DNA of 57,930 nt from a bacterium. Its GTDB lineage: Bacteria; Actinomycetota; Acidimicrobiia; Spongiisociales; JAHEDJ01. The notes beneath the pieces were generated by a model that was given only the letters and a program-made list of their open reading frames with translations, did not search any database and had not been told where the DNA came from. Made by a program: the position numbers and the translations under genes. The stretch lies in contig JAHEDJ010000006.1 in the NCBI GenBank assembly GCA_024641325.1, positions 1 through 57,930 of the forward strand, read 5' to 3'. This document shows, one piece after another, positions 36,278 to 45,058 of the stretch (position 1 is the stretch's first letter; every line of letters begins with the position of its first letter).

Positions 36278-37234
36278 ATGAAGCGCCTGCCCGCCCCCGT
36301 GCTGTTGAGCGCGGCCGCCGCTTTCTGGGGCGGCAACTTCATCGTCGGCCGGGCCGTTTCGTCATCTTTGCCTCCTCTTACCCTCAGTTTCTATCGATGG
36401 GTAGTTGCGCTTCTGGTGCTCGTGCCTCTCGCCGGAAAGGAGGTCTGGTCGAAGCGGAGTCAGATCCGGGACAATCCCGGCTGGTTTGCGCTTGTTGCGA
36501 TCACCGGAACCGTGTTGTTTCACGTATTCGTCTACGTCGGTCTCGCAACTACGACGGCCATCAACGCCACGCTTCTCGTCGCTACCTCACCGGTGATCAT
36601 TCCCCTCGTGGCGGTTGTGGTGCACCGTGACCGGATCACCGTCATGCAGGCGCTGGGCATCGCCATTTCGGTACTCGGCGTGTTGCTAATCCTGACACGT
36701 GCCGACCTCGATGTGCTGGCCTCTTTCGCTTTCTCGCCGGGAGATCTTCTGATCCTCGCCGCCGTAGTGGCCTGGGCCGTCTATTCCGTGGTTCTCCGGG
36801 ATCGCCGTGACGACTTGAGCCCGCTCGGGTTCGTGCTTGCCATCACCGTGCTGGGAATCCCGATTCTGCTCGTTTTGTACCTCATTGAACTCGCCACGCT
36901 GGGAGGCTTCGACGTCACTCCGGGGCACTTGCTGACCATCGTGTACGTTGGTCTGTTCGCCTCGGTGCTCGCCTATCTGGCATGGAACAAGGGAGTGGAG
37001 CTGATCGGCGCCGTTCGAGCCGGGCCCTATATGAGCCTCATGCCGGTGTTTGCGGCGTTGCTGGCGGTGGTCTTCCTCGGGGAATCTCTGGAGTTGTACC
37101 ACGTGGCGGGGACCATCGTGATCGCCCTCGGATTGATCCTCAGCGGGCGACGGCCGGCAACAGCCCCATTAGAGGCCGAAGGCGGGCCACCGTCGATCGG
37201 GAATAACGGGCCGGTGCTACGTCGCCGGGACTGA
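36278..37234 (+). CDS. EamA (DMT superfamily) metabolite transporter
   Basis: 318 aa with about ten transmembrane helices in two EamA repeats. The first repeat opens AAAFWGGNFIVGRAVSSSLPP, and the second is near GDLLILAAVVAWAVYSVVLRD. AGPYMSLMPVFAALLAVVFLGE is the conserved end of the second repeat. Members export amino acids or other small metabolites; the substrate is not predictable. Converges on the GNAT gene 40 nt away. Confidence 0.9.
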   Translation: MKRLPAPVLLSAAAAFWGGNFIVGRAVSSSLPPLTLSFYRWVVALLVLVPLAGKEVWSKRSQIRDNPGWFALVAITGTVLFHVFVYVGLATTTAINATLLVATSPVIIPLVAVVVHRDRITVMQALGIAISVLGVLLILTRADLDVLASFAFSPGDLLILAAVVAWAVYSVVLRDRRDDLSPLGFVLAITVLGIPILLVLYLIELATLGGFDVTPGHLLTIVYVGLFASVLAYLAWNKGVELIGAVRAGPYMSLMPVFAALLAVVFLGESLELYHVAGTIVIALGLILSGRRPATAPLEAEGGPPSIGNNGPVLRRRD

Positions 37235-37273
37235 CCAATCCAACCCTGGGGGACCGATCTGTTCTGGGTTGAC

Positions 37274-37828
37274 TCAGGGGCTGCGGCGTACGATGGGACG
37301 TCCGCCGCGACGCAGCGCCTCGACGAATCCAGCCCGTTCGAATAGGTCCAGGGTGCCGGTAAACAGCTCAGCAGCCCCCCGGGCTCCCGCCGAGGTGTCG
37401 ATGGGGTACGCCTCGATTTGGTCGTACCCGCGAGTGCGCGCCACATCTACGGCACTTCCTAGTAGTGCCGACGCTGTACCACTCCGCCGCTGGTCCCGGC
37501 GGATGAAGAAACACACAACCGAGCAGACCCGCCGATCGTCGATGGGCTTGAGTTTCGGGGATCGGTTCAGCCTGCCGAAGTCGCTCCGGTCTCCGAGCGA
37601 AACCCACCCCACCGCCTCTCCGTTCCGGTAGGCGAGAAGGCCCGGGGCAGGGCCTCTGTCAACGATCCCCTCCAGAAGGGACTTCAGGCCCGAACCCGCT
37701 TGGGACTCGAACTCCTTGTTCGACACTCGCCACCACATGCACCAGCAACCGGAGTAGGCGCCGCTCGGGCCGAATAGTTGCTCGAGGTCGGGCCACCGGT
37801 CGGGTGTGGCGGGATGGATATCGATCAT
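37274..37828 (-). CDS. GNAT family N-acetyltransferase
   Basis: 184 aa. GPAPGLLAYRNGEAVGWVSLGDRSDF and the acetyl-CoA loop RRSGTASALLGSAVDVARTRGY mark the GNAT fold. The preceding CWCMWWRVSNKEFE motif is typical of a common actinobacterial subfamily of unknown substrate. ATG 37828 (MIDIHPATPDRWPDL) is used, because the open frame to 37942 contains the TACCGT box. The C-terminus ends RRGGRPIVRRSP. Confidence 0.82.
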   Translation of the reverse strand: MIDIHPATPDRWPDLEQLFGPSGAYSGCWCMWWRVSNKEFESQAGSGLKSLLEGIVDRGPAPGLLAYRNGEAVGWVSLGDRSDFGRLNRSPKLKPIDDRRVCSVVCFFIRRDQRRSGTASALLGSAVDVARTRGYDQIEAYPIDTSAGARGAAELFTGTLDLFERAGFVEALRRGGRPIVRRSP

Positions 37829-37834
37829 CGAAAC

Positions 37835-37840
37835 ACGGTA
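37835..37840 (-). promoter_or_regulatory. Putative -10 box of leaderless GNAT gene
   Basis: On the minus strand TACCGT lies 6 nt before ATG 37828, no SD. It supports the shorter start. Confidence 0.4.
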
Positions 37841-37943
37841 TCGCGAATTGCCATTCCGCGTCGGGTTGCGTGCAAGAACCAGGAGTTGGTTCGGCATCGT
37901 CCCATCCGGCCAGTCGATCCGGGCGAGGCTACAAGCGGACATA

Positions 37944-37971
37944 CCGGACTCCGATAGCCCTCAGAGTCCGG
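37944..37971. other. Stem-loop in spacer before the redox module
   Basis: CCGGACTC, 12-nt loop, GAGTCCGG: a perfect 8-bp inverted repeat in the 280-bp spacer between the divergent GNAT and FAD-reductase genes. It could be an operator or an RNA hairpin. I see no gene in the rest of the spacer. Confidence 0.45.
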
Positions 37972-38108
37972 CTCCAGAAGCCGATGTCGCCGACACGCGG
38001 CAGATGAAATCGTTAGCCTGGGGCGGCCGGTTGGTTGATCGGGCGCACGTGTGACCCGGTAGATCACCGGCGAGGAGAAGTGGGCGCCATCCAGACCGGG
38101 AGAGTCGG

Positions 38109-39500
38109 GTGAGTGGGTTGGGGCAGTGGACGCTAGGTGCTAGGCGGTCAATCCGCCATTTGGCTGCGGACCCTTCTCCTGATAGTGACGCGACCCTCAG
38201 CGACGGTTCCCGGGTTGCGGTAATCGGCGGCGGACCCGCCGGGTCCTTCTTTGCATATTTCCTTCTCCGCCTTGCGCACACCATCGATCTCGACATCAGC
38301 GTCGACATCTACGAACCCCGCCACTTCACGCACTGCGGACCGGCCGGCTGCAACCACTGTGGAGGCATAGTCTCCGAGTCCCTTGTGCAGATGCTGGCAA
38401 CTGAAGGGATCAACCTCCCACCCTCAGTGGTGCAAAGAGGCATCTACTCCTACGTCCTGCACATGGATGCGGGCAGCGTCGAGATCGAGTCCCCTGTCGA
38501 AGAACAACGAATTGCCGCGATCTATCGCGGCAATGGACCACGCACCGCCGTGGACATGCCGTGGGAGAGCTTCGATGGCTACCTTCAGCAGATTTGCGAG
38601 AAAGAAGGTGCGCAACTCGTTCACCAATTGGTCGTCGGTCTCGAGCGCAATGGTGATTTTCCCGTCGTGATCACGAACGAGGGGACCACCACCTATGACC
38701 TCGTTGCCGTGGCCTGCGGCGTGAACAGCAATTTCCACATGCTCCTCGACGGGAGCACATCGGAGGGGAAACCGGAAGTCTCCCGGACCTTCATCACCGA
38801 GTTCAAGCTCGGCGCGGACGCCATCCTCGAAACGCTCGGGGATTCGATGCACGTGTTCCTGCTCGACATTCCCCGGCTCGAATTCGCCGCTCTGATTCCG
38901 AAGGGCGACTACGTGACGCTGGCGATGCTCGGAGAAGAGATCGACGACGATCTGGTGAGGCGCTTCCTGGATTCTCCTGAGGTGCGGGCCGCCTTTCCCG
39001 CCGATTCGATTCCCGCAGTCTGCGCCTGCGCCCCGGTGATCAATGTGAAGGGCCCCGAACGTCCTTTCGGTGAACGGGTTGTCCTGGTCGGAGACGCGGG
39101 AATCACGCGTCTCTACAAGGACGGGATCGGCGCCGCGTATCGGACGGGGAAGGCGGCGGCCGAGACGGCGATCGTTCATGGGATCTCGACGGATGACTTC
39201 GAGACCCACTACTTCCCGACCTGCCGCGCGATCGCCAACGACAATATGTTTGGAAGGTTGATCTTTTTCTTCACGATTGCCGTGCGAAAGAGCAAGTTTG
39301 TCCGGAAAGCAGTTTTGCGTATGACCGCCGGAGAGCAGCGGCGCCCCAAGGGCCGGCACATGAGCGGTGTGCTGTGGAACATGTTCACGGGAAGCGCCCC
39401 TTACCGCGACGTCTTCTTCAACGCCCTCCGCCCCGGGTTCCTGCTTGGTCTGGCCAAGAGCCTGGCAGCCGGCGTCCGACCCCCACAGAAGGAGAGTTGA
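38109..39500 (+). CDS. FAD-dependent oxidoreductase (geranylgeranyl-reductase-like)
   Basis: 463 aa. The dinucleotide loop is VAVIGGGPAGSFFAYFLL, starting ~35 residues in. A Cys-rich segment HCGPAGCNHCGG follows, unusual for flavoprotein monooxygenase-like folds and possibly metal- or Fe-S-binding. GERVVLVGDAGITRLYKDGIGAAYRTG is the second FAD motif. Reaction unknown. GTG 38109 follows GGGAGAG; TTG ~38157 is an alternative. It is the first gene of a three-gene set with a cNMP-binding protein (5-nt gap) and an Fe-S flavoprotein. Confidence 0.8.
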   Translation: MSGLGQWTLGARRSIRHLAADPSPDSDATLSDGSRVAVIGGGPAGSFFAYFLLRLAHTIDLDISVDIYEPRHFTHCGPAGCNHCGGIVSESLVQMLATEGINLPPSVVQRGIYSYVLHMDAGSVEIESPVEEQRIAAIYRGNGPRTAVDMPWESFDGYLQQICEKEGAQLVHQLVVGLERNGDFPVVITNEGTTTYDLVAVACGVNSNFHMLLDGSTSEGKPEVSRTFITEFKLGADAILETLGDSMHVFLLDIPRLEFAALIPKGDYVTLAMLGEEIDDDLVRRFLDSPEVRAAFPADSIPAVCACAPVINVKGPERPFGERVVLVGDAGITRLYKDGIGAAYRTGKAAAETAIVHGISTDDFETHYFPTCRAIANDNMFGRLIFFFTIAVRKSKFVRKAVLRMTAGEQRRPKGRHMSGVLWNMFTGSAPYRDVFFNALRPGFLLGLAKSLAAGVRPPQKES

Positions 39501-39505
39501 CGTAT

Positions 39506-39889
39506 ATGCCAAGTAGACGCAGAGGTGAACTAGGCAAGATCTTCAACGATGGCGAAGTGATCGTGCAACAGGGCGATGTCGGCGAGCAGATGTTCGTTGT
39601 GCAGGCAGGCAAAGTCGAGGTCGTGCTGGAGTCGAAGGACACTCAAGAACGAGTTTCGGTGTTGGAATCCCGGGATTTCTTCGGTGAGATGGCCCTTTTC
39701 GACAAGGAACTCCGCTCGGCTACCGTCCGGGCTCTGGGTGAGGCACGAGTGCTGACCATCGACAAGCGGACCCTTCTGAAGCGAATCAGCGAAGATCCTC
39801 TCCTTGCCTACAACCTGCTCCGGGCAATGTCCTCCCGGGTGCGCGACCTCAACAATCAAGTCTCCGCGGGCAGGAACAGGACTCCCTGA
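39506..39889 (+). CDS. Cyclic nucleotide-binding domain protein
   Basis: 127 aa, a single cNMP-binding beta-barrel of the CRP type with no DNA-binding helix-turn-helix. IFNDGEVIVQQGDVGEQMFVV and the phosphate-binding cassette region FFGEMALFDKELRSATVRA are visible, with the Arg and Gly-Glu of the cassette. It ends in a short helix (LLRAMSSRVRDLNNQV). SD GAAGGAGAG precedes ATG 39506. Sandwiched between two redox enzymes and overlapping the downstream one by 1 nt, it may sense a cyclic nucleotide and regulate them as a free subunit (inference). Confidence 0.85.
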   Translation: MPSRRRGELGKIFNDGEVIVQQGDVGEQMFVVQAGKVEVVLESKDTQERVSVLESRDFFGEMALFDKELRSATVRALGEARVLTIDKRTLLKRISEDPLLAYNLLRAMSSRVRDLNNQVSAGRNRTP

Positions 39890-41538
39890 TGCAACCGGCG
39901 AGTCCCGAGGTGATGGCCAACACCGGCATGCCGAAGTACCGGCCGCGGCAGGCTGAGAAGGCCGCTCCTTGTGAGGCCGGTTGTGCATCAGGCAGCGATG
40001 TACGTACCTGGATCGGCCTCGTGGCCCAGCGTGACCGTACGGGACTCGACAGGGAACAGGCCTACACCCGGGCTTGGCACACGATCACGGATGCGAATCC
40101 GTTCCCGAGCGTGCTCGGCCGCATTTGCCCTCATCCCTGTGAGTTCGGCTGCAACCGGTCCGAGAACGACGGAGCCGTGGCGATCAACGCCCTCGAGCGG
40201 TTCCTCGGTGACTGGGCAATTGAGGAGGGCCTGGGTCTCGACGTTGTCGACGCGGAGCCGAAGCCCGAGACAATGGGCGTAATCGGCGCCGGGCCATCGG
40301 GGTTGTCGTTTGCCTACCAGATGGCGAGGCGCGGGTATTCCGTCACCGTTTACGAACGACGGCCGATGGCCGGTGGGATGCTTCGCTACGGAGTACCCGA
40401 TTACAGACTTCCGCCGGAAGTGTTGTCCGCGGAGATCGACCGTATCAGCGCGCTGGGCGTGGAAATTCGTACCAACACCACGATAGGGGTCGACATCTCG
40501 GTCGAGGACCTGCGATCCGCACACGACATTCTCTACTTGGGCATCGGTGCTCAGCAGCCTCGAATGCTTGGTATACCAGGCGAAGATGGGCCCGGCGTGT
40601 TCACAGGCACCGACTACTTGAGCCGTGTGAACGATGGACAGATCGTCGAAGTCGGGGCCAGGGTGATTGTTGTCGGTGGGGGTAACACGGCTGTCGACGC
40701 CGCCCGTGTAGCTCGTCGGTCCGGTGCCGAGGTGGCCCTGGTCTACCGGCGCACTCGAACGGAGATGCCGGCTATTCCCGCCGAAGTAGACGAAGCTCTA
40801 GCGGAGGGCATCACGCTGGAACTACTCACAGGGCCCGTCGAGGTCCTACGCACCGACGGCAATGTCACCGGCCTGAGGGCACAGCGCATGCGCCTCGCCG
40901 AGGCCGGACCGGATGGCAGGCTGCGACCGGAACCGGAGCCGGGCGCCGTATTCGAGATAGCCGCGGATACCGTGATCGCCGCAGTCAGCCAGCAACCGGA
41001 TTGGACGGCCCTGGATGGTCTCGATATCAGAGAGGGCTGGGTCGCCACCTCCGATTTCGGAGGAATGGGCGGAGCAATGTGGGCGGGTGGAGACGTGCGC
41101 GGGCTGGACATCGCCGGATCCGCGATAACTCACGGCCGGCGAGCGGCCGAGAACGTTCACGCCAAACTGAGGGGAATGCCACCACCGGAGAGTCGCCGGT
41201 CCACTCCCATCGAAGCCGACCGTGTGAATTTCGATTTCAAGGAGAGTCGGCCTCCCGTCCATCCACCCCATCTGGCGGTCGAAGATGCGCTGCGGAACCC
41301 GACGGCGGAGCCAACCGCGACAATCACTGAAGAGGAGTTTCTCGCCGAAATCGGCCGATGCTTCTCCTGCGGTCTTTGTATGGGGTGTCAGCAGTGTTGG
41401 ATGTACTGCACGGCTATGAGTTTCACCAAGGTTCTCAATCCGCAGCCGGGAATCTATTACACCCTCTCACTGGAAGAATGCGAGGAGTGCGGGAAGTGCA
41501 TCGAGGTGTGTCCGTGCGGCTACCTCGAGGTCATCTGA
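39889..41538 (+). CDS. GltD/DsrL-like NAD(P)H oxidoreductase with Fe-S clusters
   Basis: 549 aa. An N-terminal Fer4_20-type cluster region (PCEAGC, ICPHPCEFGCNRSE) is followed by a GltD-like flavoprotein: FAD loop GVIGAGPSGLSFAYQMARRG and NAD(P) loop VIVVGGGNTAVDAARVARRSG. The C-terminal ~60 residues hold two ferredoxin-type sets, CFSCGLCMGCQQC...C and CEECGKCIEVCPCG. This layout resembles the DsrL and glutamate-synthase small subunit families that pass NAD(P)H electrons to a partner. No gltB or dsrAB is nearby, so the acceptor is unknown; the flanking FAD reductase is a candidate. Overlaps the cNMP gene by 1 nt (TGATG). Confidence 0.85.
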   Translation: MQPASPEVMANTGMPKYRPRQAEKAAPCEAGCASGSDVRTWIGLVAQRDRTGLDREQAYTRAWHTITDANPFPSVLGRICPHPCEFGCNRSENDGAVAINALERFLGDWAIEEGLGLDVVDAEPKPETMGVIGAGPSGLSFAYQMARRGYSVTVYERRPMAGGMLRYGVPDYRLPPEVLSAEIDRISALGVEIRTNTTIGVDISVEDLRSAHDILYLGIGAQQPRMLGIPGEDGPGVFTGTDYLSRVNDGQIVEVGARVIVVGGGNTAVDAARVARRSGAEVALVYRRTRTEMPAIPAEVDEALAEGITLELLTGPVEVLRTDGNVTGLRAQRMRLAEAGPDGRLRPEPEPGAVFEIAADTVIAAVSQQPDWTALDGLDIREGWVATSDFGGMGGAMWAGGDVRGLDIAGSAITHGRRAAENVHAKLRGMPPPESRRSTPIEADRVNFDFKESRPPVHPPHLAVEDALRNPTAEPTATITEEEFLAEIGRCFSCGLCMGCQQCWMYCTAMSFTKVLNPQPGIYYTLSLEECEECGKCIEVCPCGYLEVI

Positions 41539-41654
41539 ACGCATTCAGCGGATTCCCGGGCGATTGGCTTCCGTTATCCGCTGCGTATCGCTACGTTTGC
41601 CGCCTGATGTTGCAAGTTTCCACTCCCCAAACAGACGGCACGCGCTGAACGACG

Positions 41655-43097
41655 ATGCGGGTACTCGTAACAGGAGCAACCGGCTATATCGGTGGAAGGC
41701 TCATTTCCCGCCTTCTCGATGCAGGCCACGAAGTACGGTGCATAACCCGACAGTTGGAGCGTGTCGACGGTTATCGCTGGCGCGATCGTGTCACCGCCGT
41801 GCAGGGTTCGATGTTGGATCCCGATTCGTTGGCTCGTGCGCATGAAGAGTGCGATGTCGTATACAACCTCGCTCGCCCTCTGAGCGCCGACCCGGGCGCG
41901 GATCAAGACAGGGTTGCGGCGGTGAACATGCGAGATGCTGCAACGCGGGCCGGAGTACGGCGAGTCGTATATCTCTCCGGCCTCGGTTCGGCTGCGGGGG
42001 ACATCTCCAGATATCTGGCCGCTCGACATGAAATCGGAAGAGTCCTGAGATCGGGTGAGACGCCGGTGACCGAGATCCAAACGTCGGCGGTTATCGGTTC
42101 CGGATCGATCACTTTCGAGATGGTTCGGTATCTCTCGGAAGTTCTGCCGGTGATGGTCACCCCCTCTTGGACGCAAACTCCGACCCAACCGATCGCGGTC
42201 CGGAACGTGCTCGATGCTCTGACCGGCGTCATTGAGGTTCCGGACGATGGCCATCGCATCATTGAACTCGGCGGCCCCGAAGTGCTCACATATGAGCAGA
42301 TGATGCGGATCTACGCCGAGCAAGCCGGACTCTCACACCGGCGCATGGTTCGCTTCCCCCCGGTCGGGCCTGCACTCTCTGCATGGTGGGTGGCGCTGGT
42401 GACTCCCTTGCCGATATCGATCACCCGGAGCCTCATCGACTCTCTCGGGGACCGGGCGATCGTCGAAAGCAACACTATTAGGGACCTCCTTCCGGACTTT
42501 GATCCGTTCACCTATGAGGAGGCGGTGAGGAGAGCTCTCTACAGAATGAACCATCTCGAAGTCGAGACGAGATGGTCCGACGCCGTGATGCATCCCGCCG
42601 CCGCTCTCCCGAGCGACCCACAGTGGACCGGCGGCAAGGTCTACAAGGACGAGCGACAGGTGACGACCCTGACCACTGCGGCCGACCTATTTCGGGCTTT
42701 CACCAGCATCGGAGGAGACGCCGGGTACTTTTCCGCAGGTTGGGCCTGGCACATTCGGGGTTGGCTGGACAAACTCGCCGGAGGCTTCGGCCTACGGCGC
42801 AACCGGCGCCATCCTGCCGAATTGCGGGTCGGCGATGCGCTCGACTTCTGGCGCGTGGCTGCCCTGGAGGAGGATCGCCACCTGTTGCTGCGTGCGGAGA
42901 TGAAGCTTCCCGGTGATGCATGGCTCGAGTGGAGAATCACGGATGATGAAGAGTCTCGAACCCTGACACAAATAGCCCTCTTCTATCCGCGGGGGTTGGC
43001 AGGCCGCCTCTATTGGCTGCTGATGAAGCCGGCCCACGGCATCATCTTCGGTCCCATGGTGAGAAGAATCGCCAAGGAAGCCGGAAAGACGAAGTAA
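41655..43097 (+). CDS. NmrA-like SDR fused to DUF2867
   Basis: 480 aa. Residues 1-~300 are an atypical SDR (VLVTGATGYIGGRLISRLLDAG, VVYLSGLGS). The last ~150 residues match DUF2867, a SRPBCC-like domain (SAGWAWHIRGWLDKLAGGFGL, GDALDFWRVAALE, FYPRGLAGRLYWLLMKPAH). This two-domain architecture is widespread and uncharacterised. The 116-bp spacer from the Fe-S flavoprotein shows no other gene. Confidence 0.85.
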   Translation: MRVLVTGATGYIGGRLISRLLDAGHEVRCITRQLERVDGYRWRDRVTAVQGSMLDPDSLARAHEECDVVYNLARPLSADPGADQDRVAAVNMRDAATRAGVRRVVYLSGLGSAAGDISRYLAARHEIGRVLRSGETPVTEIQTSAVIGSGSITFEMVRYLSEVLPVMVTPSWTQTPTQPIAVRNVLDALTGVIEVPDDGHRIIELGGPEVLTYEQMMRIYAEQAGLSHRRMVRFPPVGPALSAWWVALVTPLPISITRSLIDSLGDRAIVESNTIRDLLPDFDPFTYEEAVRRALYRMNHLEVETRWSDAVMHPAAALPSDPQWTGGKVYKDERQVTTLTTAADLFRAFTSIGGDAGYFSAGWAWHIRGWLDKLAGGFGLRRNRRHPAELRVGDALDFWRVAALEEDRHLLLRAEMKLPGDAWLEWRITDDEESRTLTQIALFYPRGLAGRLYWLLMKPAHGIIFGPMVRRIAKEAGKTK

Positions 43098-43128
43098 CCG
43101 GCGAGAGACGCCTTGACGGACGGACAAG

Positions 43129-43154
43129 TTTGGCCCGGCATTTGCCGGGCCAAA
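43129..43154. terminator. Bidirectional hairpin between convergent genes
   Basis: A 12-bp perfect stem TTTGGCCCGGCA/TGCCGGGCCAAA with a TT centre, located between the SDR-DUF2867 gene (+) and the YgeW-like gene (-). Short A/T ends on both strands fit a shared terminator. Confidence 0.7.
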
Positions 43155-43184
43155 TCTCGCATCCGCTGACTAGGTGAGCGAAGC

Positions 43185-44159
43185 TCACATAGTCAACGCC
43201 ATGACCGCTTTCTGGGCGTGCAGGCGGTTTTCGGCCTGATCGAAGACTCTGCTCCAGCGGCCGTCGATGACCTCATCGGCAACCTCGATGTTGCGGTCGG
43301 CCGGTAGCGGGTGCATGTAGATGGCGTCTTCATCGGCCATCTCCATACGGCGGGCGTCCACGATCCAGTCCTTGTATTTGGCCGAGATCTTGGCCGACTC
43401 CTCATGATCGGACGTGGTCAGCATTGAGCCCCAGGCCTTGGCGTAGACGACGTCGGCGCCCTGCATGCCTTCCTCGAAGTCCTCCAGGATCTCAAAGCTG
43501 CCGTGCGCTGCCCTGGCATTCTCTTCAGCCTGAGCGACGATCTCAGGCATGAGCTTGAACTCGGGCGGCCGGGTGAGGCGCACGTTGGCGCCGTAACGGG
43601 TCATGAGCAGGATGACGCTCTGCGGAACGCTGATTGGTTTCTGGTAGCTCGCCGCGTAGGCGTAGCTCATGTTGAAGGTGAGCTTGCGCGGGTCGCCCTT
43701 TTGTTCGATGACCGTGAGCAGGTCGGCGAGTGCCTGGAACGGATGGTAGAGGTCGCACTGCATGTTGAGGACGGGAGTGCGGCTCGCTTCGGCAACTGCG
43801 CGGATGTACTTGTTGCCGATACCCCAGTCGACGTTGCGGATGGCGATGCCGTCGTCGTAGCGACCGAGGATCTCGCCGATCTCTTTCCACGTATCGCCGT
43901 GGCCGATTTGTGTGGTCGTGCTGTCGAGGAACATGGCGTGTCCGCCGAGCTGGGCCATACCCGCCTCGAAGCTGGCTCGGGTCCTGGTGCTCGAGAAGAA
44001 GAACAGCATTGCCAGGACTTTGTTGTCCAGCAGTGCATGCTGCTCGCCGAGGGCGCGGCGCCGTTTCAGGTCGAGGGCGACGTCGATCACTGTGTCGAGT
44101 TCGTCCTTGGTCCACTCCTGGGTGGTGATCATGTCTCGACCGTGCAGGTAGGTTTGCAT
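43185..44159 (-). CDS. YgeW-like (knotted) carbamoyltransferase
   Basis: 324 aa, aspartate/ornithine carbamoyltransferase superfamily. The carbamoyl-phosphate loop is SSTRTRASF (about residues 56-64), and the second phosphate site is CDLYHPFQALADL. The HCLP-type motif reads MHPLPADR. IGHGDTWKEIGEIL, MSYAYAASYQKPISVPQ and YAKAWGSM resemble E. coli YgeW, which sits in the purine/ureide gene cluster ygeW-ygeX-ygeY-hyuA-yqeA. It is not a standard OTCase or ATCase. SD AAAGGAG precedes the ATG. The gene is downstream of, and probably cotranscribed with, the GntR regulator. The amino substrate is unknown. Confidence 0.82.
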   Translation of the reverse strand: MQTYLHGRDMITTQEWTKDELDTVIDVALDLKRRRALGEQHALLDNKVLAMLFFFSSTRTRASFEAGMAQLGGHAMFLDSTTTQIGHGDTWKEIGEILGRYDDGIAIRNVDWGIGNKYIRAVAEASRTPVLNMQCDLYHPFQALADLLTVIEQKGDPRKLTFNMSYAYAASYQKPISVPQSVILLMTRYGANVRLTRPPEFKLMPEIVAQAEENARAAHGSFEILEDFEEGMQGADVVYAKAWGSMLTTSDHEESAKISAKYKDWIVDARRMEMADEDAIYMHPLPADRNIEVADEVIDGRWSRVFDQAENRLHAQKAVMALTM

Positions 44160-44180
44160 CGATGCTCCTTTGGGTATTGG

Positions 44181-44912
44181 TCAGGCCCCGGCTTTCCGCC
44201 TGATCAGGCGGAAACGGAGCAAGTCATCACGGAAAAATGAGGTGGATTGAGCGACCGGATCGTTGTTCTGGTCGAAACCGATCTCCTCGAAACTGAGCGC
44301 CGGCGTGCGGCGGGGAACACCCAACTCTGTGGCCTCATGAGTCGGCAAGGCCACAGGAATGATCTCGGACAGGTAGTACGAGAGCTGCCGATCACAATGC
44401 CGGTCGAGGAGGTCGTAGAGGGGCAAGGCTCCTTCCGCTTTCGCGATCTTGCCGGTAACGAGCCGGGCGGGGATCCGGTTGTACGTCAAGGCCACGGGCA
44501 AGTCATCTTCGAGGAAGACCTTTTCGACCACCAGCAGTTGCTCCCCGGGTTCGATGCCGAGGTCTGCCGCCAACGGCTGGGATGCCGGCTCCGACGTGAC
44601 GGCAACGACGCGGACGGAGGGCGTGTAGCCGTGATCGCGGAGGACTTCCTCATAAGACCACATCTCCTCGAGTCGAGATTTGATCTGGAGTCCCGGTTCA
44701 TTGACGAAGGTTCCGGCGCCTTGTTTCCGATAGATCGATCCCTCGTTTTCGAGCCTGCTCAGCGCGTCGCGAATCGTCGTTCTGCTGACACCGAGCTCGG
44801 TTGCCAACTCGGTCTCCGACGGAATCCGACCTTCCTCGAACGCGCCCGAAACAATGCGCTCCTTGAGGTGCGCTTTGACCTGGTCGGTGAGGGATGGGCT
44901 GCGAGTGATCAT
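44181..44912 (-). CDS. GntR/HutC-family regulator with UTRA ligand domain
   Basis: 243 aa. The winged helix is HLKERIVSGAFEEGRIPSE followed by LATELGVSRTTIRDALSRL. A UTRA domain runs from ~residue 95 to the end (VVEKVFLEDDLPVALTYNRIP, VPRRTPALSFEEI). The start is ATG 44912; a longer frame to 45038 crosses the divergent promoter. It separates the two carbamoyltransferase operons and probably controls both, sensing the pathway substrate. Confidence 0.9.
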   Translation of the reverse strand: MITRSPSLTDQVKAHLKERIVSGAFEEGRIPSETELATELGVSRTTIRDALSRLENEGSIYRKQGAGTFVNEPGLQIKSRLEEMWSYEEVLRDHGYTPSVRVVAVTSEPASQPLAADLGIEPGEQLLVVEKVFLEDDLPVALTYNRIPARLVTGKIAKAEGALPLYDLLDRHCDRQLSYYLSEIIPVALPTHEATELGVPRRTPALSFEEIGFDQNNDPVAQSTSFFRDDLLRFRLIRRKAGA

Positions 44913-44943
44913 GAGAGTTCGGGTAGCACGTCCAGTGATACTG

Positions 44944-44971
44944 TTGTATGATTGTATGACAAATCGTACAG
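44944..44971. promoter_or_regulatory. Candidate GntR operator in divergent promoter
   Basis: Two TTGTATGA half sites 7 nt apart (44944 and 44953 region) followed by ACAAATCGTACAG, within an outer CTGT...ACAG inverted pair. AT-rich sequence in an otherwise GC-rich 146-bp divergent spacer; typical of GntR/UTRA autoregulation. Confidence 0.55.
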
Positions 44972-45058
44972 GAGGTCTTCGCGGCTGTCCACCCCCAATC
45001 GGGTGGAGGCGAAAGAGGAACCTCAAGTCAATCCACACGACTAGAGCAGGAGTGCCAA

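Noticed and set aside
37829-38108. tRNA or small gene in the 280-bp spacer
   Set aside because: No T-loop-like GTTCRANNC with matching stems and no start codon with an SD and coding-like frame were found.
39889-41538. Assignment as glutamate synthase small subunit (gltD)
   Set aside because: No gltB is adjacent and the C-terminal double ferredoxin domain is absent from standard GltD.
44912-45038. N-terminal extension of the GntR regulator to 45038
   Set aside because: It would place coding sequence across the divergent promoter and operator; the winged helix starts normally from ATG 44912.
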